Positions 45,910 to 55,017 of a DNA stretch of 64,000 nucleotides are shown here, piece after piece. The stretch is taken from contig NZ_LVHF01000012.1 in NCBI RefSeq assembly GCF_001650345.1, positions 62,001 through 126,000 on the forward strand. The letters are read 5' to 3'. Numbering within the stretch: position 1 is the stretch's first letter; each line of letters opens with the position of its first letter. Under the pieces are notes generated by a model, which saw nothing but the letters and a program-made list of their open reading frames with translations, did no database searches and was not told the origin of the DNA. The position numbers were made by a program, and so were the translations under genes. The stretch comes from Photobacterium jeanii (lineage in GTDB: Bacteria; Pseudomonadota; Gammaproteobacteria; Enterobacterales; Vibrionaceae).

Positions 45910-48441
45910 TTAGCCTTGCTTCATCGCTGGGAATAGCGGGTCGATATCTGTTACTTCAGTTGGGCCGTGGAAGCCTGTAACTGCTGGAACAACGCCTGTG
46001 TACTTCTCGATGTTAACGATCGCAGAGTGCGCAGAAGTTGCCTGAGCTAGTTTAGAAGAACCGATGTCTTGTGTTAGTACGTTTGGATCACCGTAAGTAC
46101 AGATTGTACCTGGCTTACCACCTTCTAGAGGGCTGTACCATGCACCTTCTTCGATACGACATACGCCTTGAGAGTAATCGTCAGTAACAACAGCACCAGC
46201 CAGCACTTGACCACGGTCGTTGAATACGCGAACGATGTCACCATCTTTAATGCCACGTGCTTCTGCATCTTTAGTGTTGATGTAGATTGGCTCACGGTCT
46301 TGTACTGAGTAAGTACCACGTAGCTCTGTTGAAGAACATAGCTGCGAGTGCAGACGGTGGTTCGGGTGACAGCTCTGTAGGTGCAGAGGGAACTTGTCAG
46401 AACGAGGACCGCCGTGGCTACGTTCTTTCTTCTCGAACCACATTGGGTGACCTTGACAGTCATCGTAGCCCATTTCTGCGATAGTCTTACAGTAGATCTC
46501 AATCAGACCAGAAGCAGTACCTAGAGGCTCTAGATCTGGTTCTTTACGGAATGATTCGTGACGAACCCACTCAGTACCAGCAGGGAAGTCGATGAAGCCT
46601 TCACCTTCCCAGAACTTCTTGAAGTTAGGCATACGAACACCTAGACCACGGCCTTGTAGACGAGCACCGTTGTAGATCTCTTCAATCCATTCCATTTGTG
46701 TCTTACCGCCAGTGAATGCTTCTTCACGGTCGTAACGACGACATAGGTCACGGAAGATATCGAAGTCATCTTTCGCTTCGAACATTGGCTCAACTACTTT
46801 AGGTAGCGCAATGATACCTGCGTTTGAGTGGTTACCGTATTGCTCGATGTCGTGACGTTCGTGCGTAGTAGTCGCAGGAAGAACGATATCAGCGAAACGA
46901 CAAGTCGCAGTCCACTGGTGGTCGATAGAAACAACAGTTTCCAGCTTACGCCACGCTTTGATCATCTTGTTACGATCTTGGTGGTGGTGGAATGGGTTGT
47001 TACCACAGAAGATAGCCATCTTCATTTCAGGGAATTTCACATCGTGACCGTTCCACTGAATGGTTTTACCTGGGTTGTCGATACAGTCAACAAAACGTGC
47101 AACAGGGATGTACGTTGAGTAACCGTTGAACGAACCGTTGTGGATTGGAGCAACACCAGTCACACCGCTAAAGCCAGACATTAGTGGGCCGTTAGAAGTG
47201 ATAGAACCAGCATCGTTGTAGTGCCAGCCGAAACCGAAACCACCACCAGGTAGACCGATTTGACCAAGCATAGCGGCAACAACAACTAGCATCCACGCGT
47301 ACTGCTCACCGTGCTGCATACGTTGTAGACACCAGCCACCGATGATTTGTGTACGACCTGAAGCCATTTGGCGAGCAAGTGCACGGATATCATCAGCTTT
47401 GATACCACAGATCTTCTCAGCCCACTCAGGTGTCTTCTCGATACCGTCAGTCTTACCTTGTAGGTAAGGAAGGAACTTGTCGAAACCAGTTGTGTAATCA
47501 GCAACGAAGTCTTTGTTGTATAGGTTTTCAGTGTACAGCGTATGCGCGATAGCAAGCATTAGCGGTACGTCTGTTTGTGGGTTTACAGGAACCTGCTCAC
47601 CACCAACAAACTTCATAGTTTGAGAACGTACTGGATCAACGTGAATAACTTTGATTTCTTTGTTCTTCACTTTCTCAGCAAGTTGCTCGTAGTAAGCGTA
47701 TGGGCTGTGGTCAGGAACCAACCAACCTACTTGCAGGTTCTTAATTGGGTCAGAACCCCAGATAACGATAGTATCTGAGTGCTCTAGAACTAGCGGCCAA
47801 GATGTTTGCTGTTCGTAAACTTCCATTGCACCCGCAACGTAAGGAAGAACAACCTGAGCAGCACCAGTTGAGTAGTCACCCATCTTACCAAGGTAAGTAC
47901 CGTGAAGACCGATAGCACGGCTCATCATAGTACCTGCAGAGTGTAGTTTACCTACTGACTGCCAACCTGTGTGACCTGCGTATAGTGCACTTGGACCGTA
48001 GTTGTTTTGAACGCGTTCCATCTCGTGGTAGAAGAAGTCTAGCGCTTGAGACCATGGCACACGCACGAAGCGGTTGTCACCACGTTGCGTTGTATCAGAC
48101 TTGTAGCCTTGTTTTAGCCAGTCGATACGAACCATTGGGTATTTAACACGAGCAGGGTTGTAAACTACTTCACGAACACCGTCGATCATGTGGGTTGGGT
48201 TTTTGTCCTTTTCAAAAGGAACTGTGTCTACCCAAACACCGTCAACAACTTTAGCGCGGAATGCACCCCAGTGAGAGCCAGATAGCACGTCACCTGTGAA
48301 TTTAGCTTGAGAGTCAGAAGCTGCTAGCGCCTGACGTGGAGCTAGAAGGCTTGTACCAACTACAGAAGCAGCACTTGCCGCAACCATACCTGATAGGAAG
48401 CGACGGCGTGAAACGCCTTTGTTTAGAATTTGAGTCGCCAT
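45910..48441 (-). CDS. torA: Trimethylamine N-oxide reductase TorA
   Basis: The 843-residue periplasmic molybdoenzyme reduces trimethylamine N-oxide to trimethylamine as the end of an anaerobic respiratory chain. The start carries a twin-arginine signal (SRRRFLSG, then an alanine-rich region cut near ALA), so it is exported folded. GDYSTGAAQ near residue 190 supplies the serine that binds molybdenum in TorA/DMSO-reductase enzymes, and there is no N-terminal iron-sulfur cysteine set, as expected for this class. It receives electrons from TorC, encoded 71 bases upstream, and is matured by TorD. Confidence 0.96.
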   Translation of the reverse strand: MATQILNKGVSRRRFLSGMVAASAASVVGTSLLAPRQALAASDSQAKFTGDVLSGSHWGAFRAKVVDGVWVDTVPFEKDKNPTHMIDGVREVVYNPARVKYPMVRIDWLKQGYKSDTTQRGDNRFVRVPWSQALDFFYHEMERVQNNYGPSALYAGHTGWQSVGKLHSAGTMMSRAIGLHGTYLGKMGDYSTGAAQVVLPYVAGAMEVYEQQTSWPLVLEHSDTIVIWGSDPIKNLQVGWLVPDHSPYAYYEQLAEKVKNKEIKVIHVDPVRSQTMKFVGGEQVPVNPQTDVPLMLAIAHTLYTENLYNKDFVADYTTGFDKFLPYLQGKTDGIEKTPEWAEKICGIKADDIRALARQMASGRTQIIGGWCLQRMQHGEQYAWMLVVVAAMLGQIGLPGGGFGFGWHYNDAGSITSNGPLMSGFSGVTGVAPIHNGSFNGYSTYIPVARFVDCIDNPGKTIQWNGHDVKFPEMKMAIFCGNNPFHHHQDRNKMIKAWRKLETVVSIDHQWTATCRFADIVLPATTTHERHDIEQYGNHSNAGIIALPKVVEPMFEAKDDFDIFRDLCRRYDREEAFTGGKTQMEWIEEIYNGARLQGRGLGVRMPNFKKFWEGEGFIDFPAGTEWVRHESFRKEPDLEPLGTASGLIEIYCKTIAEMGYDDCQGHPMWFEKKERSHGGPRSDKFPLHLQSCHPNHRLHSQLCSSTELRGTYSVQDREPIYINTKDAEARGIKDGDIVRVFNDRGQVLAGAVVTDDYSQGVCRIEEGAWYSPLEGGKPGTICTYGDPNVLTQDIGSSKLAQATSAHSAIVNIEKYTGVVPAVTGFHGPTEVTDIDPLFPAMKQG

Positions 48442-48512
48442 ATCTTGGTGAATCCTTAATTATTTTAAATTCTGTGGATGGGGCGGAAGGTTATCCCTTC
48501 CGCCTATCAGGA

Positions 48513-49679
48513 TTAGTGATGGCCAGCGCCGCCAGTGTCTTTACCGTGGTTCTGAAGGTACTTCAATAGAGTACGTTCTTCAGTCTTGCTTAGACGGTAG
48601 TAAGCGCTCATAGCATTTAGACCAGAAATCCAACCGTTAGCAGTGAAGTGTGCTGGGTCTGGAGCCGCGTGACATGCGTTGCAAGTAGATGCGTACATAG
48701 TTTCTGCGTAGTTCCAGATAGGTTGGATGTTGTCGATTAGGTCAGCTTTAGTAACCCAAGCTTCAACAGAAACGTGCTGCCATACGATGTCAGTCGCTGT
48801 GTCAGTTTGTTCTTCGATGATTTGCTCAGTCGCTTTAACATCGCCACGGATAGTTGCTTTGAATACACGTTTACCCATGTACTCAGTCATCACACGACCT
48901 TTACCAGATTTCTCTAGCCAGCCGTCGATTTTCACTTTAACCATGTCGTCTTTACGCTCAAGCACAGTTACTTCAGATGCAGGTAGTAGTTTACCTTCAG
49001 CTTTGCTTGATGCGTCAGCAACTGCGTATAGGTCTTTTTCGCCTAGAGAGAATAGTTTCTCAGCGCTTGCACCTTGGCTAGTTGCAGTAGTTTGTAGGGC
49101 TTCAAAGTCTTTCTGGAAACCGCCTGCCATGTTAGGTAGTTCGTGCGCGATACCTTTGTGACATTCGATACAGTTCATGTTTTCAGCAGCTGCTTTCTTC
49201 ATTTCCATCGCAGCTTTAGCAGATTGCTTGCTGTGATCCATATCGTCGTATGAGTGACAGCTCTTACATGTTTTAGAGTTTTGGCTGCTCATACGTGCCC
49301 AAACAGCTTGCGCCATTTCTAGACGGTGTTCTTCAAATTTTTCAGGCGTATCGATTTTGCCTGTGATGAAGTGGTGGTATAAGTCTTTTGCAGCTTCCAG
49401 TTTGCGGAAAACTTTACCTGGGAAATCTTTTGGCTGGTGACAGTCAGTACAAACTGCTTGAACACCTGAAGCGTTTTTGAAGTGTACAGTTTCTTTGTAC
49501 TCTTCGTAGTTCTGCTCCATGGTGTGGCACGAAGTACAGAATTCTAGGGTTGAAGTAACTTCAAAACCTTTGTGTACCACGAAAGTGCCCGCAAGGGTGA
49601 TACCGATACCGATCAAAAGAAGTGCAAGGATTGAATGCTTGCTACTTGGTTTGATCAACTTTTGCCAAAGTTTTTTCAT
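48513..49679 (-). CDS. torC: Pentaheme c-type cytochrome TorC
   Basis: A membrane-anchored cytochrome that passes electrons from menaquinol to TorA. After an N-terminal anchor (about 16-36) come four CxxCH sites in a NapC/NirT domain (CTSCH, CTDCH, CKSCH, CIECH) and a fifth in the C-terminal domain (CNACH in YASTCNACHAAPDPAHF). The 388-residue length matches E. coli TorC (390). I start it at ATG 49679 (MKKLWQKL); an ATG 15 bases upstream lacks a ribosome-binding site. Confidence 0.95.
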   Translation of the reverse strand: MKKLWQKLIKPSSKHSILALLLIGIGITLAGTFVVHKGFEVTSTLEFCTSCHTMEQNYEEYKETVHFKNASGVQAVCTDCHQPKDFPGKVFRKLEAAKDLYHHFITGKIDTPEKFEEHRLEMAQAVWARMSSQNSKTCKSCHSYDDMDHSKQSAKAAMEMKKAAAENMNCIECHKGIAHELPNMAGGFQKDFEALQTTATSQGASAEKLFSLGEKDLYAVADASSKAEGKLLPASEVTVLERKDDMVKVKIDGWLEKSGKGRVMTEYMGKRVFKATIRGDVKATEQIIEEQTDTATDIVWQHVSVEAWVTKADLIDNIQPIWNYAETMYASTCNACHAAPDPAHFTANGWISGLNAMSAYYRLSKTEERTLLKYLQNHGKDTGGAGHH

Positions 49680-49760
49680 AGTGGATGATTCCATAAGAGA
49701 ATGATGTCACTGTAACTGACGGTGACGTATAAATTTTTATGGTTTAATCTTAAAACCACG

Positions 49761-49823
49761 ATGTGAATAAGGATAAGGGTAGGCATTAATAGTTAAGGCA
49801 GATTTATGACAAATTGTGAATAA
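49761..49823. promoter_or_regulatory. Candidate TorR boxes between torC and torR
   Basis: On the minus strand two direct copies of TTATTCACA (at 49761-49770 and 49814-49823) recall the E. coli tor box CTGTTCATAT at about seven of ten positions. They lie in the 199-base divergent control region where TorR would be expected to act. The match is modest. Confidence 0.35.
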
Positions 49824-49878
49824 CTGCCAGTTATGCTACCGTTTTAGAAATAGCCAAATAATTAGAAAAGAGATCGAG

Positions 49879-50592
49879 ATGAGTCATCACGTACTTGTTG
49901 TAGAAGACGAGATTGTGACCCGTACTAAACTTGTGGGTTACTTTGAAAACGAGGGTTACAAGGTTAGTCAGGCCGAGAGTGGTGCGCAGATGCGTGACAT
50001 CATGGAGTCTGAAAAAATTGACCTTGTTATGCTAGATATTAACCTACCTGGTGAAGACGGTTTGATGCTGACACGTGAGCTTCGCAGCCGCTCTGAAGTA
50101 GGTATTATTTTGGTTACTGGACGCACCGATAGCATCGACCGAATTGTCGGTTTAGAGATGGGTGCTGACGACTATGTAACTAAGCCTTTTGAGTTACGTG
50201 AGCTGCTTGTTCGCGTGAAAAACCTGTTGTGGCGCATATCTTTAGTAGAAAAAGCGCGTGACGAAGCGGTTGTTGAATTGCAAGAAGATAGCATCATTCG
50301 ATTTGGCGAATGGCAGTTCGATATCAACAAACGTGCCCTGACACATAACGGTGTTCCAGTGAAATTAACCAAGGCTGAATACGAGCTTTTGGTCGCATTT
50401 TCTTCGCACCCAAATGTGGTTCTAAGTCGTGACCGTATTCTGAATATGCTTAGCCATCGAGTTGAAGCGCCGAACGATCGAACTATCGATGTATTGATTC
50501 GTCGTATGCGTTCTAAGATGGAAGCCGACCCGAAAAACCCACAAATCTTTGTGACTGTTCACGGTGAAGGTTACATGTTTGCAGGCGATTAA
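49879..50592 (+). CDS. torR: Response regulator TorR (OmpR family)
   Basis: A 237-residue two-component regulator: receiver domain (residues 4-115) with acidic pair E9/D10, phospho-acceptor D53 in VMLDINLPGEDG and lysine in DDYVTKPF, followed by an OmpR-type winged helix (about 135-235; ALTHNGVPVKLTKAEYELLVAFSSHPNVVLSRDRIL). Divergence from torCA identifies it as TorR, which activates tor genes when the TorS kinase senses TMAO. The ATG at 49879 has GAGATCGAG before it. Neither torS nor torT is within the window. Confidence 0.93.
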   Translation: MSHHVLVVEDEIVTRTKLVGYFENEGYKVSQAESGAQMRDIMESEKIDLVMLDINLPGEDGLMLTRELRSRSEVGIILVTGRTDSIDRIVGLEMGADDYVTKPFELRELLVRVKNLLWRISLVEKARDEAVVELQEDSIIRFGEWQFDINKRALTHNGVPVKLTKAEYELLVAFSSHPNVVLSRDRILNMLSHRVEAPNDRTIDVLIRRMRSKMEADPKNPQIFVTVHGEGYMFAGD

Positions 50593-50663
50593 TTCGCTGC
50601 TTTTTTCGCCACGCAAGCGTTAAAAATCGACCCCGTCAATCTGTCATAATCTTTCATAAATAG

Positions 50664-50692
50664 GCCGTTGCACCTTGTGCAACGGCTTTTTT
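50664..50692 (+). terminator. Rho-independent terminator of torR
   Basis: GCCGTTGCAC/GTGCAACGGC perfect 10-bp stem, CTT loop, then six T; 71 bases past the stop. Confidence 0.92.
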
Positions 50693-51190
50693 ATGCGCCG
50701 AAATCTACACCTTTTTTGATTGCGATCAATTTATATGACGCGTTATTAACAGCGTCTGAATACCGAAAAAGAATCAGCTGTAGGTATTTGATACAAATAC
50801 TGTTTACTTTTAAGCCCAATGTTGACGTAGATCTCATTTCTTACAGGGACGATTTTGGCGAAATTATGCTTTCAAATTATTGCTCGCAGCCATTTCATGA
50901 GAAAAAGTGAAGGAAAATCGTTTATTTTCTGACCGAACGATTCGTCGGGTACATATTTTTTTCATTATTTTTATTCTTTGTTTGCTGATAAAACCAGCAA
51001 CACATTAGGTGAGGGTGGTAAATCTCTAGAACAAATAGCCATTTCTTATGCTAAATAGGCAGTTATGTTGTAATTCAGTACGCTTTGTAGGCGATAATTT
51101 GAGTCAGAATAAGGGCAAATTGCTAGGGGGGGGCAGTAGATGGTGAGAGGCTTTTAGCGAAGTAGAGCAATCTAGGTGCTACTGGAATAG

Positions 51191-51220
51191 AAAAAAGCGT
51201 GCTTTTACTAACACGCTTTC
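51191..51220 (-). terminator. Rho-independent terminator of panP
   Basis: AAAGCGTG/CACGCTTT stem followed by T residues on the minus strand, 30 bases past the stop. Confidence 0.85.
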
Positions 51221-51249
51221 TGGTTATTGTGAGGAAGGTAATCTGCAGA

Positions 51250-52905
51250 TTAGCTTTGGTGTCTGTCTAGAATTGCCTGCGTGAGTCGTTCTATTTCAGG
51301 TAGACTGATCGTGCTTTCTTGAGCAAGTACACGTTGTTCTTTAAGTACAGCATCAAGGATTTCATGGCTAGTCAGTGGATTTGCCAGCACGACTCGAAAT
51401 ACAGTTGTTATTTGGCGTTGCCACTTTTCAGGATGAATTCGTGTACGAGAAACAAATGACTTCCCAGATTCACGCTGACGTTTTTGAATGAACTGAGTGA
51501 GATCGTTTAATGCTTCTAATAATTGCTGGCGTTCTTCATCGTTTGCATACTCAAGTGCCTGCTGGGTTGCAGCTGGTACATAGCGATAGGTTAGCAGGCA
51601 AAGTTCAGGCTCTGTAACTAATTCAAAATCAACTTGCTGCTTAATGAGTCCTGCAAAGTATTGCGCTTTTTCAATACTCGCATTGATGAGTAGCTCATAG
51701 CCAGGGCGACTAATGATGTTCAAGCTAGCATACAGCAACATTGCCATCCCGCTGCGCGAACCTTCTAGGGTATGGCTCCCTAAATCTTTCGAACCTTTAC
51801 GTAAAATGTATTCAGCGTGATGTTCAATTGCTGTCATTGAAGCAGGATTCTTGAAAATCACCATCCCAGCTCCCATAGGCACATACAATTGCTTGTGCGC
51901 ATCTATAGTCACTGAGTCGGCACGCTCAACACCTTTTAATAGATGACGGTACTTGTTAGACATCAATGTCGCGCCGCCCCAAGCTGCATCGACATGAAAA
52001 TGGATTTGATGCTGCTCGGCGATATCAGCCAACTCTTCTAATGGATCGATGTTGCCTGTTTCTGTTGTACCTGCGACGCCAATGATAGCAATGGGTTTGA
52101 TACGCTTTTGCTCAAGCTTGGTCAATGTCGCTTTTAGCTCATCGGTACGAATGCGGTTATTACCATCGGTTTTTACTGGAATAACGCAATCACGACCAAT
52201 ACCTAAAACGTCAGCCGCTTTCTTAAGTGAATAGTGGCCACGCTCAGAAACCAAAATGGCAAGATCTTCGTAGCCATAATGTTTCATCGCACGGAAAAGC
52301 CCTTCTTGAGCGACACCGCGAAAATCACCATCGGCTTTTAATAAGTTATTGCGAGCAACCCAGAGCGCTGTGATGTTGGCGACGGTTCCACCAGAGCAAA
52401 ATGCTCCCAGCGAGTGGTTGGCGCTGTGCATCCACTTATCGTAAAAGTCTGTTTGCTGATCAAAAATCAGGTTATGAATCATCCCTAGCACTTGACGCTC
52501 TAGTGGGGTGAAAGCTTTGGATGTTTCGATCTTCACCAAGTTCTGGTTTAAGCCAATCATGATCTTAGATAGCGGCATCAAGAAATAGGGAAGTGCCGAT
52601 GTCATGTGGCCAATGAAACTTGGTGCGGAGGTATGAACTGATTGCGCCACCAGCTTATCCAGTAGGAACTGGGTGTGATCAGAGACGAAACTCGGGCTTT
52701 CAGGAATGTCAGCGTTGGAGAAATCCTTCTCGATTTCAGCTAAAGGTTTTTCAACTGCGGCGATGTGATGGCGAAGAAACTCATTCAGGTTCTGCGAGAT
52801 ATCGAGCTCAATCGCGCCTAGGGTTGAATCTGGAGCTTCTGGCACCGTAAAGATACGATGCATAGATTCTAGAGAGGCTTCAGCTTGTCGGTTATCCACT
52901 ACCAT
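51250..52905 (-). CDS. panP: PLP-dependent aspartate 1-decarboxylase PanP
   Basis: A 551-residue group II decarboxylase of the glutamate-decarboxylase fold. HVDAAWGG binds the cofactor ring and the lysine in TIDAHKQLYVPMGAG (near residue 338) forms the Schiff base; FCSGGTVANITALWVARN is the phosphate region. The overall sequence fits the PLP-type aspartate decarboxylase described from Vibrio (PanP), which makes beta-alanine for pantothenate and coenzyme A in place of PanD. A glutamate decarboxylase role is the alternative. It stands alone. Confidence 0.87.
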   Translation of the reverse strand: MVVDNRQAEASLESMHRIFTVPEAPDSTLGAIELDISQNLNEFLRHHIAAVEKPLAEIEKDFSNADIPESPSFVSDHTQFLLDKLVAQSVHTSAPSFIGHMTSALPYFLMPLSKIMIGLNQNLVKIETSKAFTPLERQVLGMIHNLIFDQQTDFYDKWMHSANHSLGAFCSGGTVANITALWVARNNLLKADGDFRGVAQEGLFRAMKHYGYEDLAILVSERGHYSLKKAADVLGIGRDCVIPVKTDGNNRIRTDELKATLTKLEQKRIKPIAIIGVAGTTETGNIDPLEELADIAEQHQIHFHVDAAWGGATLMSNKYRHLLKGVERADSVTIDAHKQLYVPMGAGMVIFKNPASMTAIEHHAEYILRKGSKDLGSHTLEGSRSGMAMLLYASLNIISRPGYELLINASIEKAQYFAGLIKQQVDFELVTEPELCLLTYRYVPAATQQALEYANDEERQQLLEALNDLTQFIQKRQRESGKSFVSRTRIHPEKWQRQITTVFRVVLANPLTSHEILDAVLKEQRVLAQESTISLPEIERLTQAILDRHQS

Positions 52906-53053
52906 ATACTTTATTACTTAAAAATTTTCTTACTTATAACATAATGGCGCAATTAGGTGCCAAAAAATTAACTTTCATATATGAGTTATAAATGAGTAAT
53001 GTTGGATATTCTTATTTATAAAACAACGGAGTGAGCGTGTATTAAGCTACTGA

Positions 53054-53080
53054 ACCTGATACCGCATTGCGATATCAGGT
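53054..53080 (-). terminator. Possible terminator after the DUF2860 gene
   Basis: ACCTGATA/TATCAGGT forms a stem about 20 bases after the stop; no clear T-run follows. Confidence 0.35.
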
Positions 53081-53097
53081 CACATAACAACAGCGCT

Positions 53098-54078
53098 TTA
53101 GAATTTATAGTCTAGACCGACAGTAGCAAGCAGGCTGTCTTCGTCATAGAACGTAATATTGGATTGTGACTGGTTATAGCCGAGTAACGAAATGGCTGAC
53201 CAATCTTTCCAGCCAAAGGGTTCGCGATATTCGTAAGCTAAGAAAGCGCCCCAGCGATGATCTTTTTGCTTCTTATCAAATACCGGATTGATGGCGTTAA
53301 AGTCGGCATAGTCATAGCTTAAGGTTAAAATAAAACTTGATGAGCGCATCATCTGAATAACACTGACTTCACTGCCATAGATATCGTGCGCCATGGCTTC
53401 ACCTTCGCTATCAATGCGAGTGTAATTCAGCGCCCCACGAAGGATCATGCCTCGTCCAACAAATTGACTGTAAGACCCTTCGGTAAAAGCAACGTTACCT
53501 TCTCGGTTTAGTAACTTTTGATCTTCGGCTGAAAAGTTAGCAAAACCACTTTTTTCTGAGTCATAGCTTTGATTACCTACCGCAAGTTCTGCAGAAAAGT
53601 TAGAACCCATGATGTTATCAGCGGTTAAACGTAGCGCTCGGGTTTTCACTTTCGTTTCTTCACGGTCTTCATTCAGAATAAAAGGGTCGGCCCATGTTTT
53701 TTGTTTGAGCAGCCCCGGAACGTAACTGAAGCTAAAAATTCCCGCGTCTTCAAATTTCTGCCGATAGCCGAGCTCTAAGTGAAAGCGCCCTAACGCCACA
53801 TCTGAGCGACGGGTACCAAAGAAGATTTGTTTATCTGCTGAGGCAAAGGTGTAATCGAGTGTGCCGAGTGGCGCTATTAAAAAACTAGATTGGGTAGACG
53901 CTTTCTGATCTGGTGACGATAGGGTTTTGTTATCGGTATTAAATTGTGAGGTAGAGCGGGTATAACCCGTGATCACCGATATTTCACCACCGATGCCCGG
54001 CTCCCAGTTTTGGTCTGGTCGCTGGGCGTAAGAATAACTAGAAAGTAGTGCTAAACAAATAAGCGGATAGCCTTTCAT
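53098..54078 (-). CDS. Outer-membrane beta-barrel protein, probably DUF2860
   Basis: A 326-residue protein with a signal peptide (cut near SYA, residue 18), alternating hydrophobic strands throughout and a terminal phenylalanine (TVGLDYKF), as in outer-membrane barrels. The mature start RPDQNWEPGIGGEISVITGYTRSTSQFNTDN fits the Vibrionaceae DUF2860 family as I remember it. The barrel could be a porin, but no substrate is known. It is a single gene. Confidence 0.72.
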   Translation of the reverse strand: MKGYPLICLALLSSYSYAQRPDQNWEPGIGGEISVITGYTRSTSQFNTDNKTLSSPDQKASTQSSFLIAPLGTLDYTFASADKQIFFGTRRSDVALGRFHLELGYRQKFEDAGIFSFSYVPGLLKQKTWADPFILNEDREETKVKTRALRLTADNIMGSNFSAELAVGNQSYDSEKSGFANFSAEDQKLLNREGNVAFTEGSYSQFVGRGMILRGALNYTRIDSEGEAMAHDIYGSEVSVIQMMRSSSFILTLSYDYADFNAINPVFDKKQKDHRWGAFLAYEYREPFGWKDWSAISLLGYNQSQSNITFYDEDSLLATVGLDYKF

Positions 54079-54194
54079 AACAACATCCTTGTTAGTAATA
54101 CAGGCATCATGCCCTATATCCTTAAATCGTATACCATTTATACGGAAAGGTAGCCGCTATAGATCACTTATTTAGGCATTGAATATGTGTTTAG

Positions 54195-54713
54195 TTACTT
54201 ACCATTACATTCGATGCTTTCTAAATCTGCGATTTTACTGTTGTACTCTTGAAGTGGTTTTTCAATTTCACCGGGATGAGAGAGTAGATCTGCAAACGCA
54301 CTACGCAATTCATAATTTTTCGGGTGCGGCTTGCTCTGGCGGTCTTCAAATGCTTGTTTAGCAAACGTAGCTAACTCACTGTCTTGCTCTGATAGTGCTT
54401 TAACATCGACCTGTGTCAGTTTCAGCCAAGATTCAACTGATTGGCTTAAATCGAGGCGTGATTGGTCATGTGTCAGATACCAGTCAAAAGCCTGACGATT
54501 GAGTTCAAAGTGGTGTTTACGACCTTCTAAGAACCATTCGCCCACTTCTTTTAGGTTCTCATCTTTGGCAACAGACATGGATACCAAGCTTTCATACCAA
54601 GATAATGAGGCATCAATATACTGATGGTATTTATTGGATAGGCACGTGTTGTCAGCTGCCATCGCGCTGGCAGGTACAAGTGCAAGAGAAAGTAGTAGAG
54701 CAGGTAACTTCAT
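54195..54713 (-). CDS. Periplasmic helical hypothetical protein
   Basis: A 172-residue protein with a clear signal peptide (MKLPALLLSLALVPASAMA) and a mostly helical mature part containing two cysteines (NTCLSNKY near the start, LESIECNGK at the end) that may form a disulfide. I do not recognise a family. AAGGA six bases before ATG 54713 decides the start; the ATG at 54719 overlaps that site. Function unknown. Confidence 0.7.
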   Translation of the reverse strand: MKLPALLLSLALVPASAMAADNTCLSNKYHQYIDASLSWYESLVSMSVAKDENLKEVGEWFLEGRKHHFELNRQAFDWYLTHDQSRLDLSQSVESWLKLTQVDVKALSEQDSELATFAKQAFEDRQSKPHPKNYELRSAFADLLSHPGEIEKPLQEYNSKIADLESIECNGK

Positions 54714-54860
54714 TGCCATTCCTTGATTATTGTCGTTATCTCATCTGTGACGACGGCATTGAGCTTATGCACGGCCGCAGAAAGTTATAGCTCGATTGTA
54801 ATGTCTTGATTGAGATAAGGAAAAGAAATCTTTACTAAATTGATACGAGATTGGCAAAAC

Positions 54861-54883
54861 AAAAGGGCGCCGATGCGCCCTTT
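54861..54883 (-). terminator. Rho-independent terminator of the NSS/MetS-like operon
   Basis: AAAGGGCGC/GCGCCCTTT stem followed by T residues on the minus strand, 28 bases past the small gene. Confidence 0.88.
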
Positions 54884-54910
54884 GAGATGTAAGCTTGTAA
54901 ATGGTGACAG

Positions 54911-55015
54911 TTATGATTGCTTATTCTTGTTCATCGCTACCGAGATACAGTAAGCAGCGCCGCCCCAAGTGATACCAAGACCAAACACCATCATGATAAT
55001 TGCACCTGTCGTCAT
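54911..55015 (-). CDS. MetS-like small subunit of an NSS transporter (34 residues)
   Basis: A one-helix membrane microprotein beginning MTTGAIIMMVFGLGITWGG and ending in a basic tail. The opening is characteristic of the methionine/alanine import family NSS small subunit (MetS), first described with MetP in Corynebacterium. It starts two bases after the stop of the large transporter gene, and AGGAGG inside the end of that gene serves as its ribosome-binding site, so the two are made together. It is too short for most gene finders. Confidence 0.88.
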   Translation of the reverse strand: MTTGAIIMMVFGLGITWGGAAYCISVAMNKNKQS

Positions 55016-55017
55016 AA

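Larger units (their letters stand above)
50593..51249. other. 657-base stretch between torR and panP without a supported gene
   Basis: Apart from the two terminators listed, this region shows no coding evidence; an 80-codon frame at 50668 starts inside the torR terminator and lacks a ribosome-binding site. A run of eight G is present at 51126-51133. No RNA motif was recognised. Confidence 0.45.

Noticed and set aside
48727..49161. 144-codon plus-strand frame opposite torC
   Set aside because: It lies wholly inside the well-supported torC gene, and its Ser/Ala-rich sequence is the mirror of the cytochrome coding frame.
50668..50910. 80-codon plus-strand frame after torR
   Set aside because: It begins inside the torR terminator stem, lacks a ribosome-binding site and resembles no family.
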